Origin: JBFWWW01 sp050245975
Lineage (GTDB): Bacteria; Pseudomonadota; Alphaproteobacteria; Rhizobiales; Hyphomicrobiaceae
Assembly (NCBI GenBank): GCA_050245975.1
Contig: JBFWWW010000096.1
Coordinates: 1-14,001, forward strand
Reading direction: 5' to 3'
DNA length: 14,001 nt
Both the position numbers and the translations under genes were made by a program. This document shows positions 1-8,024 of the stretch, piece after piece. The notes under the pieces were generated by a model. It did no database searches and had not been told where the DNA came from. It saw only the letters and a list, made by a program, of their open reading frames with translations. Each line of letters begins with the position of its first letter. Position 1 is the stretch's first letter.

Positions 1-782
1 TTGCGCCGCCGATAGTGCTTGATGTTCTGGAAGCGGTTGCGGCCCTCGGCGCCGGCATAACCCAGATAGAATTCCTGGACGTCCTGGTTGTTCTCCAGCT
101 GCGCACGCGTGCCATGCAGCACGATGCGCCCGCCGTCCATGACATACCCGTAATCGCATTGCGCGATGGCGGCTCTCGCATTCTGCTCGACCAGCAGGAT
201 GGTCAGGCCTTCTTCCTGCTTGATGCGGCCGATGGCCTGGAAGAGCTGCTCGACGAGAACGGGCGCGAGCCCCATCGATGGCTCGTCGAGGACCAGGAGT
301 TTCGGGCGCGCCATCAGCGCGCGCCCGATGAGAAGCATCTGCATCTCGCCGCCGGAGAGATAGCCGGCGGTCCGCTTCAGGAGACCGGGCAGCTTCGGGA
401 AGTACCCGTAGACGCGGTCCAGATCGGCCTTGACCGACTTCTGGTCCGAACGCCGATGCGCGCCAACCATGAGGTTCTGCTCGACCGTCAGATGCTCCAG
501 CACCTTGCGGCCCTCCATCACTTGGACGACGCCCCGGCCGAAGATGTCGACCGGGTCGCCGTTGGTGATGTCCGTTGCGTCGAAGACGATGCGGCCTGCC
601 GTGACCGCACCGAGGTCCGAGTGCAGCAGCCCCGAGATCGCCTTCAGGGTGGTCGTCTTGCCCGCTCCGTTGGAGCCGAGCAGGACAACCATCTGCCCGT
701 CGGGCACCTCGAGGTTCGCGGAACGGAGGACCTGGATCACCCCGCCGTAGACCACATCGACGTTGGATAGCACGAGACCCAT
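1..782 (-). CDS. livF: Branched-chain-type ABC transporter ATP-binding protein, LivF family (3' end cut by window edge)
   Basis: This is the second ATPase of the branched-chain/amide-type (HAAT) importer and would drive transport together with LivG at the cytoplasmic face of LivH/LivM. Reading from the ATG at 782, 260 residues are visible. Walker A is GSNGAGKTT (36-44), the ABC signature is LSGGE (142-146), Walker B is LLVLDEP (162-168), and the switch position is VEQN (about 198-201), with the Gln usual for LivF in place of His. The tail after FYLG (238-241) is longer than E. coli LivF and runs through NIKHYRRR, a C-terminal extension I recall from HAAT ATPases of non-amino-acid importers. 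The frame is still open at base 1, so only a few residues are probably missing. The start lies 22 nt after the binding-protein stop, with AAGG just upstream. Transported substrate is not evident from this subunit. Confidence 0.93.
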   Translation of the reverse strand, partial: MGLVLSNVDVVYGGVIQVLRSANLEVPDGQMVVLLGSNGAGKTTTLKAISGLLHSDLGAVTAGRIVFDATDITNGDPVDIFGRGVVQVMEGRKVLEHLTVEQNLMVGAHRRSDQKSVKADLDRVYGYFPKLPGLLKRTAGYLSGGEMQMLLIGRALMARPKLLVLDEPSMGLAPVLVEQLFQAIGRIKQEEGLTILLVEQNARAAIAQCDYGYVMDGGRIVLHGTRAQLENNQDVQEFYLGYAGAEGRNRFQNIKHYRRR

Positions 783-804
783 GGCTGGCCTTGCGTCTCT
801 CCGC

Positions 805-1998
805 TTACCACTTCTTCAGGGCGGGCACGGTGAGCCAGCCGCCACCGATCGGCTGGATCTTGCCGCCCTGCACGACTTCGGCCGTGGCCTTGATGTCGCC
901 GATCGGGAACGGCGCCGTGTCGTCGAAGTCGAGCGTCGGCAGCGCACCGAGCAGCTCCTGCTCCGTGAACTTGTTCTCCAGCAGCGCATTGCGCATCGCT
1001 TCGCCGGTCACCTTGTCGGCGCCGACCTTGGCAATCGCTTTTTCGAGGACGCGGAAGGCCAGCAGCGCCTGCGCCGCCGACTGGGCGGTGATCAGGCCCC
1101 ATTGCCCGTCCTTCTTGTACTGATTGTAGATCTTCTCGATCGGCAGATTGGGCTGCTCGGGTGCCGCGAACGAAAAGGCCGAGTAGGACCCTTCGAGCGA
1201 CGACAGGTTGATGGCCTTCGCCACCTCCGTCAGCCCGTTGTGGGTCGAGGCAATGATCGGAATTTTCACGTTGAGCTCACCCATTGCTTTCGCGGCGGCG
1301 ATCACCTGCGCGGTGGTGCCGCCGATGAGCAGGACATCAGGATTGCCGGCCGCAAGCGTGCGGACATTGGCGGTAAGCGAGACCGGCGAAGCCTCGACCC
1401 ACTGCGTGTCCAGAACCTGGAAGCGGTCGGGATAGGTCTCCGCGAGCTTGCGCACGCCGTTGACCTGATCGACGAAGCCGGCCTGCGTCTGCGTGCTGAT
1501 CGGCCCGATGACGAGCTTCTTGCCCTTCTTCTCCTGGAGATAGGACAGCAGGCCCGCGAACTCGTGGCTGTAGGTCGGCCGGATCGAGTAGTGCCAGCCG
1601 TTCGGCACCCACACCAGGCCCACCATCGCCGTGCCGATCAGCATCGGCACCTTGTCGCCGGGAAGCCGCTTCATCAGCGTCACGAGGTCGGGCGATCCGA
1701 AGCCCAGGTGCATGATGGGGTGGTCGGACGACAGGATCGACGGCCAGGTTTTGGCGATCTGCGCCGGGTCATAGCGCATGTCGTAGATCTTCACCTGCAC
1801 GTTGACGCCGAGCTTCTTGCCGACCTCCGCGTTCCACCAGTTCGCGACCGCGTTGATGCCGGACATCGCGTTCGGCATGACGTCGGCGAAGGGGCCGGAA
1901 TAGTCGGCGCTGGCGCTGAATATGTAGTCGGCTGCAGGAGCACTCAGGCTGGATGCGGCAAGCATCGCTGCCGCCAGTAGGGTTCGCTTGAATTTCAT
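805..1998 (-). CDS. Periplasmic substrate-binding protein of a branched-chain-type ABC importer
   Basis: This 397-residue protein is the periplasmic receptor (type 1 periplasmic binding fold, Peripla_BP_6/LivK family) that would deliver ligand to LivH/LivM. It opens with MKFKR, a hydrophobic stretch rich in Leu and Ala, and a probable signal-peptidase site after APA (around residue 22). The mature part begins near ADYIFSASADYSG and ends in ALKKW. The start is fixed by a near-perfect Shine-Dalgarno AAGGAGG eight bases upstream, the strongest in the cluster, as expected for a receptor needed in excess over the permease. The protein contains no cysteine, so it lacks the disulfide of classical LivJ/LivK. 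That, together with the neighbouring CoA ligase and acyl-CoA dehydrogenase, argues for a carboxylic-acid ligand rather than Leu/Ile/Val; this is inference. The same frame is open upstream into livM, but that part is a shadow of livM. Confidence 0.92.
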   Translation of the reverse strand: MKFKRTLLAAAMLAASSLSAPAADYIFSASADYSGPFADVMPNAMSGINAVANWWNAEVGKKLGVNVQVKIYDMRYDPAQIAKTWPSILSSDHPIMHLGFGSPDLVTLMKRLPGDKVPMLIGTAMVGLVWVPNGWHYSIRPTYSHEFAGLLSYLQEKKGKKLVIGPISTQTQAGFVDQVNGVRKLAETYPDRFQVLDTQWVEASPVSLTANVRTLAAGNPDVLLIGGTTAQVIAAAKAMGELNVKIPIIASTHNGLTEVAKAINLSSLEGSYSAFSFAAPEQPNLPIEKIYNQYKKDGQWGLITAQSAAQALLAFRVLEKAIAKVGADKVTGEAMRNALLENKFTEQELLGALPTLDFDDTAPFPIGDIKATAEVVQGGKIQPIGGGWLTVPALKKW

Positions 1999-2006
1999 GT
2001 TCGTTT

Positions 2007-2013
2007 CCTCCTT
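2007..2013 (-). promoter_or_regulatory. Strong ribosome binding site of the binding-protein gene
   Basis: The minus strand reads AAGGAGG here, eight bases before the ATG at 1998-1996. It sits in the 47-nt gap between livM and the binding-protein gene. It decides the start within a frame that stays open far upstream, and suggests that the receptor is translated independently and strongly. Confidence 0.85.
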
Positions 2014-2045
2014 GTCGATACTCGTCTTGCTGCGTCGTGTACCTG

Positions 2046-3092
2046 TCAGTTGCGCGGGAACGGCCAAAGCTGGAATGTCGTCTTGAGCACCGACCATCGG
2101 TGCGCGAGCCCACGCGGTTCGAAAATGAGCGCGAGCAGGATGCAGCCGCCGAGAACGATCGACGTCAGGGCGAAGAGGACGCCGCCGCTGGCGCCCGACT
2201 GCATCAGTGTGTTGGCCACGCCGTGCAGGCCTTCCTGCAGGATCGTGATGAAAACGACGCCGAGGATGGCGCCGAGCGCGCTGCCCGCGCCGCCGACGAT
2301 CAGCATCCCGAGGTACCAGACCGATGTGAAAAGCGAGAAGCTCGATGCGGTCACGAATTGCAGGAAGTAAGCCATGCATGCGCCGGCGACACCGGCAAAG
2401 AGCGAGCCGACGAAGAACGCCAGAATCTTGATCTTGAAGACGGGTACGCCCATCACCTCGGCGACGATGTCGTTGTCGCGCACGGCGATCAGGGCGCGGC
2501 CGAAGCGCGAGCGCTTGAGGTTGAAGGCCGCGACCGTCGCCAGCGCGACCAGGATCAGCGTAAGGTAGTAGAAGTGGACCGGCGCGCCGATAGTGAGGGA
2601 TCCGATGCGGATCGGCTCGACGGCAATGCCGACCAGGCCGCCGAGCCAGTCGGTCGGCAGCGCCAGTATGACGATCGGAAAGACGACCTGTGCCGCCAGC
2701 GTCGTCAGCGCCAGGTAGAAGCCCTTCACGCGAGCCGCCGGCAGTGCGAACAGGATCGAGACGAGCCCCGTGACCAGCGCCGCGACCGGGATGGCGAGGA
2801 AGAACGGAATGCCGGATGCGGAGAGCTTGGCTGCGGCGAAGGCGCCGACGCCGACGAATGCCGATTGCGCGATGTTGATCTGGCCGGCCATGCCGACGGT
2901 GACGTAGAGCCCGTAGACCGCCATCAGCGTGATGAACATGTTGGTCATCACGCCGAGCATGTAGGGGCCGGCGACGGCAGGGTAGAGGAGCAGCGCCGAC
3001 GCGAGCAGGGCAAACCACAGCCGCGAGCGCGTCGTGCGCAGCAGGCGCGCATCGTCGGCATAAGAGAGGGAGTGGACGCCTGTGGGCAGCAT
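2046..3092 (-). CDS. livM: Branched-chain-type ABC transporter permease, LivM family
   Basis: This 348-residue integral membrane protein pairs with LivH to form the translocation pore. After a short cytoplasmic N-terminus (MLPTGVHSL) it has about eight to ten hydrophobic segments. The LivM hallmark GQINIAQSAFVGVGAFAAA lies near 70-88. The cytoplasmic ATPase-coupling loop lies near 196-225 (FGRALIAVRDND followed by GVPVFKIKILAF). The C-terminal part ends in EPRGLAHRW. The ATG at 3092 was chosen over starts further upstream because it follows the livH stop by only two bases (TGAGCATG), with GAGAGG in the end of livH as a possible ribosome site. Upstream in-frame residues are Arg/Gly-rich and not LivM-like. 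The length is usual for LivM without a fused ATPase. Substrate cannot be read from this subunit. Confidence 0.93.
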   Translation of the reverse strand: MLPTGVHSLSYADDARLLRTTRSRLWFALLASALLLYPAVAGPYMLGVMTNMFITLMAVYGLYVTVGMAGQINIAQSAFVGVGAFAAAKLSASGIPFFLAIPVAALVTGLVSILFALPAARVKGFYLALTTLAAQVVFPIVILALPTDWLGGLVGIAVEPIRIGSLTIGAPVHFYYLTLILVALATVAAFNLKRSRFGRALIAVRDNDIVAEVMGVPVFKIKILAFFVGSLFAGVAGACMAYFLQFVTASSFSLFTSVWYLGMLIVGGAGSALGAILGVVFITILQEGLHGVANTLMQSGASGGVLFALTSIVLGGCILLALIFEPRGLAHRWSVLKTTFQLWPFPRN

Positions 3093-3094
3093 GC

Positions 3095-3994
3095 TCAGAG
3101 CCTCTCGATCCGTTTCCAGCCGAAAAGGCCCTGCGGCCGCACGAGCAGGACCGCGATCATCACCGCGTAGGGCAACACGCCGGAAGCCGCCCCGTTGGTG
3201 ATCGGATCCAGGTAGGCCATCGCGATTGCCTCGCCGAGGCCGATCAGGATGCCGGCGAGCGGCGCGCCGCGGATGGATTCGAGACCGCCAAGAAGCGCGA
3301 CCGGCAAGGCTTTGAAGCCTATGGTCGCAACTTCGAGCGAGACGATCCGGCCGGAGAGCAGGACCATCGCCGCGCAGGTGGCGACCACCGTGCCGAAGAT
3401 CCACGCCACCGCGATGGCCCATCGGACCGAGACGCCGAGCGAGAGCGCGATGTCGTGGCTCTCCGCGACGGCTGCCAGGCGCAGACCCTGCCGGGTGCGG
3501 GTGAAGAACGCGTGCAGGCCGAAGGCGAGGGCGAGCGTGAAGACGCCACCCATGAACAGCCGCGTGTTGATGAGGAACGGTCCGAAATTGAATCCGCCCT
3601 CGGGGAAGATGATGGGAAACGAGCGTGTGCCGGCGCCCCAGACGAGCTGGGCAACGCCGCGCAGCAGGATCAGGAGCGCGATGCTCGCCATGAAGATCGC
3701 GAACGCGGGCTGGCTGATGAGCGGCCGGAAGACGAAGCGTTCGAGGGCCAAGCCGAACAGGATGCAGGCGCCGAGCGTGATGGCGAGGCTCAGCGGAAGG
3801 GGAATGGGATAGCCGGCATGGGCCGCGCCGAGAGAGGCTGTCCAGAGGAACAGCGCGCCGAACACAAGGATTTCGCCCTGCGCCAGATTGATGATGCGGG
3901 AGGCGCGATAGATGACGACGAAGGAGATGGCCACCAGCCCGTAGACGAGACCGACGAGCGCGCCTTCGATCAGGATTTGAAGAAGATTGATCAT
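3095..3994 (-). CDS. livH: Branched-chain-type ABC transporter permease, LivH family
   Basis: This 299-residue inner-membrane permease is the LivH half of the pore. It starts MINLLQILIEGALVG and has about eight hydrophobic segments. Family hallmarks are INLAQGE (35-41), the coupling loop around 166-190 (TRTRQGLRLAAVAE and LGVSV), and LLGGLESIRGAPLAGI near 234-249. It closes with RPQGLFG, as LivH proteins usually do. The ATG overlaps the stop of the upstream acyl-CoA ligase by four bases (ATGA at 3991-3994), so its translation is probably coupled to the ligase. Its own ribosome site is weak. The length is normal for the family and no damage is visible. Confidence 0.94.
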   Translation of the reverse strand: MINLLQILIEGALVGLVYGLVAISFVVIYRASRIINLAQGEILVFGALFLWTASLGAAHAGYPIPLPLSLAITLGACILFGLALERFVFRPLISQPAFAIFMASIALLILLRGVAQLVWGAGTRSFPIIFPEGGFNFGPFLINTRLFMGGVFTLALAFGLHAFFTRTRQGLRLAAVAESHDIALSLGVSVRWAIAVAWIFGTVVATCAAMVLLSGRIVSLEVATIGFKALPVALLGGLESIRGAPLAGILIGLGEAIAMAYLDPITNGAASGVLPYAVMIAVLLVRPQGLFGWKRIERL

Positions 3995-5937
3995 GACCCG
4001 CGCGCGATCCTGTTGAGGGCGATGGTCGTGCGGAGCAGGCTCGTCGTGCCGTCCTGATAGTTGACCTTGATCTCGGTCTCGAGCGTCTCGTCTCCGCGGT
4101 AGAGCGCGTCGATCATGGCCGCATAGCGTTCGTGGATCAGCTCGCGCCGGAGCTTGCGCGAGCGCGTGAGCTCGGATTCATCCGCGTCGAGCTCCTTGGG
4201 AAGGTTGGCGAACGCGACGATGCGCGCCGGGGGGTCGACCAGCCGGTTGACCTGGGCGATCGCGCCGGCGATTTCCTCCCGCACCGCCGGCAGCTGACTG
4301 AGCTCGGGAAACGTCCCGAAGGCGAGGCCGTGCAGCTCCGCGAAACGGCCGGCGATTTCCGCGTCGATGTTGATCAGGGCGACGACGCAGTCGCGGCTCT
4401 CGTCGCCGATGACGATGGCATCGCGGATCATCGCGGAGGCGCGCAGATGATTCTCGATGAACTGGGGCGGATAGGAAAACCCGGTGCACAGCCGCCGCAG
4501 GTCCTTGATGCGGTCGAGGAAGATCAGCTCGCCGGCGTCATCCAGGCGCACCGCGTCGCCGGTTTTATAGCCGTCCTCGCGCGTTCCCACGTAGGAGGTC
4601 GCGTCCGGATCATCGAGATAGCCGTTGAACGCCAGCACGTTGAGCCGGAGCTGGCCGGTCTCGTCGATCCAGCCTTCGATCGGGCCCGTGATCGTCGGGT
4701 CGGAGGGCATGAGGCTGCCCATCGTCTGCGGGCTTTTGCTGCCCGGGCGGTGCGTCGAGATGAGGCCCACCTCGGTCGAGCCGTAGAGATTGCCGAGCGG
4801 AACGCCGAAGGCGCGGAAGCGCTCGAACAGTTCGCCGGATAGGCCCGCGCCGCCCGACAGCACGGCGCGCGCGCGAGTGAGGCCGAGCAGCTCGCGCACG
4901 CCGCTGAGCACCAGCCGATCGGCGATGGGGTGCAGGACGGTGCGGCCGAACCAGCCTTCCTCCCCTCTGGCGTGGCGGCGGCCGCGCTCGAGGCCCCAGC
5001 GGTAGAGCCTGCGGCGCAGCGGACCGGCGTCCATCATGCGCGCCTCGACATTGGAGGCCTGCATCTCCCACTGCCGCGGCGTGAACATCAGGAATTCGGG
5101 CCCGATCTCGCGCAGATCGCGCTGCACGGTCTCGGGCTTCTCGGCGAAATGCACGACCAGCGGCGCCAGCAGGGGCAGCGCGACACCGAAGAACTGCTCG
5201 GCAGCCCAGGCCGGAGAAATGTAGGAGAGATAGTTGCCGCCCGGCCGGATATTCAGCGAGCCCATCAGCCGGTAGGCGTTGTCCAGGATGAAGGCGTGCG
5301 AGAGCATCGCCGCCTTCGGGCGGCCCGTCGTGCCCGAGGTGTAGCAGTAGACCGCGACGTCGGCAGGATCGCCTCGTGCGATCTCGTCGTCCGCCCATGC
5401 ATTGTCGCGATGCTCGCGACCCGCGGCTCTCAGCGCCTCGATGGAGATGAGACGGGTGTCGGCATAGCTCCACAGGCCGCGGCCGTCGAGGTAGATGATC
5501 CTGCGGGCGGCGGGAAGGGTGCCCGCAAGAACCTTGTCCACCTGCTCCTGGTCCTCACCCACCACCATGGCGGCGCTGGAATGGTTGAGCGCGTAGCCGA
5601 GCTCGTCGGCCGTCGCATCGGGATAGATGCTGACCGTGCGAGCGCCGATGGACAGGGCGGCCAGCTCGAGGAGGTACTGCTCCTCCACGTTCTCGGAGAT
5701 GAAAGCCAGAACCTCGCCGCGCTTCAGGCCGAGCGCCGCAAGACCGCGCGCGAGCAATCTCACCTCGTCGAAGACCCATCGCCAGGAGCGGCAATGCCAG
5801 ATGCCGGCCCGCTTCGATTTGAGGGCCGTTTGCGCTCCGAAGTCGCGCGCATTGTCGCGCAGGATCTGCGGCAGGGTGCGGCCGTCGGCCTTGCGGCCGG
5901 TGTCGATGAATTCGGCGCGGAAGACGTGGCGCGTCAT
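3991..5937 (-). CDS. AMP-forming acyl-CoA synthetase (long-chain/aromatic acid CoA ligase type) embedded in the transporter operon
   Basis: This 648-residue adenylate-forming enzyme would convert a carboxylic acid, ATP and CoA to acyl-CoA, AMP and PPi. The phosphate-binding loop is YTSGTTGRPK (199-208). The adenine/A5 motif is YGSTE (385-389), YKTGD (457-461) carries the ribose-binding Asp, and the hinge DRIKD lies at 475-479. K595 in TRSRKLRR is the likely adenylation lysine. The motif after the hinge is LCTGFSYPPQFIE rather than the common KxxGxxISPxEIE, as in the long-chain FACS/AMP-dependent-synthetase group. The start at 5937 has GGAGG nine bases upstream and overlaps the livG stop as ATGA; the 3' end overlaps livH in the same way. 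Sitting between ATPase and permease genes, it probably activates the imported acid. Similar insertions into liv-type operons are known from Rhizobiales as I recall. Substrate not determinable. Confidence 0.92.
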   Translation of the reverse strand: MTRHVFRAEFIDTGRKADGRTLPQILRDNARDFGAQTALKSKRAGIWHCRSWRWVFDEVRLLARGLAALGLKRGEVLAFISENVEEQYLLELAALSIGARTVSIYPDATADELGYALNHSSAAMVVGEDQEQVDKVLAGTLPAARRIIYLDGRGLWSYADTRLISIEALRAAGREHRDNAWADDEIARGDPADVAVYCYTSGTTGRPKAAMLSHAFILDNAYRLMGSLNIRPGGNYLSYISPAWAAEQFFGVALPLLAPLVVHFAEKPETVQRDLREIGPEFLMFTPRQWEMQASNVEARMMDAGPLRRRLYRWGLERGRRHARGEEGWFGRTVLHPIADRLVLSGVRELLGLTRARAVLSGGAGLSGELFERFRAFGVPLGNLYGSTEVGLISTHRPGSKSPQTMGSLMPSDPTITGPIEGWIDETGQLRLNVLAFNGYLDDPDATSYVGTREDGYKTGDAVRLDDAGELIFLDRIKDLRRLCTGFSYPPQFIENHLRASAMIRDAIVIGDESRDCVVALINIDAEIAGRFAELHGLAFGTFPELSQLPAVREEIAGAIAQVNRLVDPPARIVAFANLPKELDADESELTRSRKLRRELIHERYAAMIDALYRGDETLETEIKVNYQDGTTSLLRTTIALNRIARGS

Positions 5938-6722
5938 GCCGCTGCGCCTCCGAGATAGGCAGCGACGACGCGGGGATCGGCCGCTATCTGCTCAGGCGTT
6001 CCCGATGCGATCACCTCGCCGAAGTCGACGACTGTCACGAGATCGGAGATGGCCATGACGACTTCCATGTCGTGCTCGACGAGAACGACCGGGATGCCGA
6101 GCCCTTCGCGGATATCGAGGATGAAGCGGGTGAGATCGCCCTTTTCCTCCGGGCTCATGCCTGCCATCGGCTCGTCCATGATCAGGATTTTCGGCTGCAG
6201 CGCGAGTGCACGGCCGAGATCGACGCGCTTGCGGTAGCCGTAGGACATGTCGCCGACCACCGCGTGGCGCATCTCTTCCAGTTCGAGAAAATCGATGATC
6301 GCTTCCGCCTGAGCGGAAAAGTCCTCTTCCTCGCGTCGGGTGCGGCCCCAGTACGTCAATGCCGACAGGAGGCCCGTCCGCATCCGGCAATGGAAGCCGG
6401 ACAGGATGTTCTCGCGCGCGGTCATCGACGGATAAGTCTGGATGCCCTGGAAGGTGCGGCCGATTCCAAGTTCGGCGCGACGGTGCGGCGCCAGGTGCGA
6501 GATGTCTGCGCCCTGGAAGCGGACCTCGCCGCTTTGCGGCCTGTAGAAACCCGACAGGCAGTTGAGCAGGCTGGATTTGCCGGCGCCATTGGGTCCGATG
6601 ACGGCGTGGATCTGGCCCTCGGCGATGCGGATCGATACGGAGTTCAAGGCGTGCACGGCGCCGAAGCGCAGGCTGAGCCTGTCCGCTTCCAACATGACGC
6701 GCTTCTCGACACCCGCGCCCAC
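5934..6722 (-). CDS. livG: Branched-chain-type ABC transporter ATP-binding protein, LivG family
   Basis: This 262-residue cytoplasmic ATPase of the importer has Walker A GPNGAGKS (43-50), Q-loop FQG (91-93), Walker B ILIMDEP (179-185) and switch His in VEHD (215-218). The ABC signature is MSYGYRKRV (159-167), a drift from the LSYGQQR seen in E. coli LivG. I chose the GTG at 6722 because GGAGG (minus strand of 6731-6735) lies eight bases upstream. An ATG at 6695 (protein then 253 residues, starting MLEADRLSLRFG) has no clear ribosome site but is equally near the family length. The longer frame to 6839 runs into the upstream dehydrogenase gene and is Arg-rich, so it is not credible. The 3' end overlaps the ligase start as ATGA. 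An 89-nt gap separates it from the dehydrogenase stop. Confidence 0.93.
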   Translation of the reverse strand: MGAGVEKRVMLEADRLSLRFGAVHALNSVSIRIAEGQIHAVIGPNGAGKSSLLNCLSGFYRPQSGEVRFQGADISHLAPHRRAELGIGRTFQGIQTYPSMTARENILSGFHCRMRTGLLSALTYWGRTRREEEDFSAQAEAIIDFLELEEMRHAVVGDMSYGYRKRVDLGRALALQPKILIMDEPMAGMSPEEKGDLTRFILDIREGLGIPVVLVEHDMEVVMAISDLVTVVDFGEVIASGTPEQIAADPRVVAAYLGGAAA

Positions 6723-6811
6723 GGCGCATTCCTCCGGCTTGCCGCGCCCTGTCGCCGGGCGCTTGTGATCTCGATGGGTCGACCGCGGTTGTCCGCGGCT
6801 CTCGCTCCGGC
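6723..6811 (-). other. Short intergenic spacer with two potential hairpins between dehydrogenase and livG
   Basis: This is the widest gap inside the TetR-to-LivF cluster. It can form two small GC stems: GCGCCC (6744-6749) pairing with GGGCGC (6757-6762), and CCGCGG repeated at 6783-6788 and 6793-6798 around a TTGT loop. Neither is followed by a U-run on the minus strand, so they are not intrinsic terminators. They might act as an RNA-processing or stabilising element, but in DNA this GC-rich such stems also arise by chance. Confidence 0.3.
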
Positions 6812-7975
6812 CTACTTGAACGCGACGTCGAGCCCGCACTCACGCGCGATCAGCAGCGTCTGAATCTGCGATGAGCCGTCACCGATGGTGCAGACGCGGT
6901 TGTCGCGCAGGTACCGGGACACGGGGCAATCGTCCATGAAGCCCCAGCCGCCGTGAACCTGGATTGCCATGTTGGCCACTTCCGAGCCGGTCTCCGTGGC
7001 ATGCAGCTTCGCCATCGACAGGGCCATCAGGTCCTCGCGGCCTTCGTCGACCTGCCACGCGGCGCGGTAGGTCACGAGGCGCGCGCTGTCGACCTTGAGC
7101 GCCATCTTGGCGATCATTTCCTGGATGAGCTGGAGACGGCCGATCGAGCCGCCGAAGGCCTGCCGCGACTTGGCATAGGCCAGCGAATGGTCGAGGCTCG
7201 CCTGCGCGAGGCCGAGCGAACAGGCGGAGAGGAACAGGCGCGCGGCCTGATATCCCTTGTGCAGGACCCAGCGGCCGCCGTGCTTCTGGCCGACGATGGC
7301 ACTCGACGGCACGAGGCAGCCGTCGAAATAGAGCGGCCGCGTGTCGGACGAGCGCCAGCCCATCTTCCTGTATTTCTCGCCGCGGCTGTAGCCGGGCGTG
7401 TCGTTGGGGACGAGGAAAAGCGTGTACTGCTTGCGCTGCTCCTCCTTGGGGCTCGAGACGCACAGCACGATGGTGAAGGACGAAATGTCTGTCCCGGCGT
7501 TGGTGATGTAGGCCTTCTCGCCCGACAGCGACCAGATGCCGTCGCGAACCTCGGTGGCGCGCGTCTTGAAGCCGGCAGTATCGCTGCCGGCGTCGGGCTC
7601 CGTCCCTGCGATCGAGCAGATCTTGCGGCCGGCGATGATGTCGGGAAGCCAGGTGCGACGTTGCTCCTCCGTCCCGTGACGGGCAACCGTCAGGCCGGTC
7701 GCGATCGATACCATGGTCGTGACCGCGATCGACTGGTCGGCACGCGCCAGCTCCTCGATCGCAAGCACGGCTTCGAACACGCCGAGGCCGAGGCCGCCCT
7801 GATCCTCGGGAAACGGAATCGCCATCACCCCGAGATCGCCGATCTTGCGGACGAGTTCGGTCGGAAAGACGCCGTCCCGGTCGAGCTTCTCGCCGAGCGG
7901 AGCAATCTCGGCCTGCGCGAACTCGCGGATGCGCTCCTGCAGCGCCGTCTGGTCGGGCGTCAGATCGAAGTTCAC
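6812..7975 (-). CDS. Acyl-CoA dehydrogenase with Asp in the usual catalytic Glu position
   Basis: This 387-residue flavoenzyme would introduce an alpha-beta double bond into an acyl-CoA and pass electrons to ETF. It has the full acyl-CoA dehydrogenase fold: an N-terminal helical domain (1-115), the flavin-binding segment TEPDAGSDTAGFKTRA (125-140), and the C-terminal domain with RQAFGGSIGRLQLIQ (271-285) and VHGGWGFMDDCPVSRYLRD (340-358). The C-terminal catalytic segment reads TIGDGSSQIQ, so D366 stands where MCAD/SCAD-type enzymes have Glu (YEGTxQIQ). The alternative helix-G Glu of isovaleryl/long-chain enzymes is also absent (A245). The start is GTG at 7975, set by AAGGGAGG five bases upstream. 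The gene follows tetR by 49 nt. It probably acts on the CoA ester made by the ligase downstream; substrate unknown. Confidence 0.93.
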   Translation of the reverse strand: MNFDLTPDQTALQERIREFAQAEIAPLGEKLDRDGVFPTELVRKIGDLGVMAIPFPEDQGGLGLGVFEAVLAIEELARADQSIAVTTMVSIATGLTVARHGTEEQRRTWLPDIIAGRKICSIAGTEPDAGSDTAGFKTRATEVRDGIWSLSGEKAYITNAGTDISSFTIVLCVSSPKEEQRKQYTLFLVPNDTPGYSRGEKYRKMGWRSSDTRPLYFDGCLVPSSAIVGQKHGGRWVLHKGYQAARLFLSACSLGLAQASLDHSLAYAKSRQAFGGSIGRLQLIQEMIAKMALKVDSARLVTYRAAWQVDEGREDLMALSMAKLHATETGSEVANMAIQVHGGWGFMDDCPVSRYLRDNRVCTIGDGSSQIQTLLIARECGLDVAFK

Positions 7976-7980
7976 ATCAG

Positions 7981-7988
7981 CCTCCCTT
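7981..7988 (-). promoter_or_regulatory. Ribosome binding site setting the GTG start of the acyl-CoA dehydrogenase
   Basis: The minus strand reads AAGGGAGG, five bases before the GTG at 7975-7973. An ATG overlapping this region is followed at once by a TGA, so GTG is the only sensible start. Confidence 0.75.
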
Positions 7989-8024
7989 GGCTCGGGCCCG
8001 GTTTCTTGTCCGGACCGGTGTTGT

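Noticed and set aside
763..1980. A 405-codon plus-strand open frame opposite the binding-protein gene
   Set aside because: Arg/Leu/Asp-rich low-information product, no ribosome site, and full overlap with the well-supported receptor gene.
1999..3018. A long minus-strand frame continuous with the binding protein, which could suggest a fused 737-residue protein
   Set aside because: The upstream part is an Arg-rich out-of-frame reading of livM. The receptor has its own signal peptide and an AAGGAGG site at the ATG at 1998.
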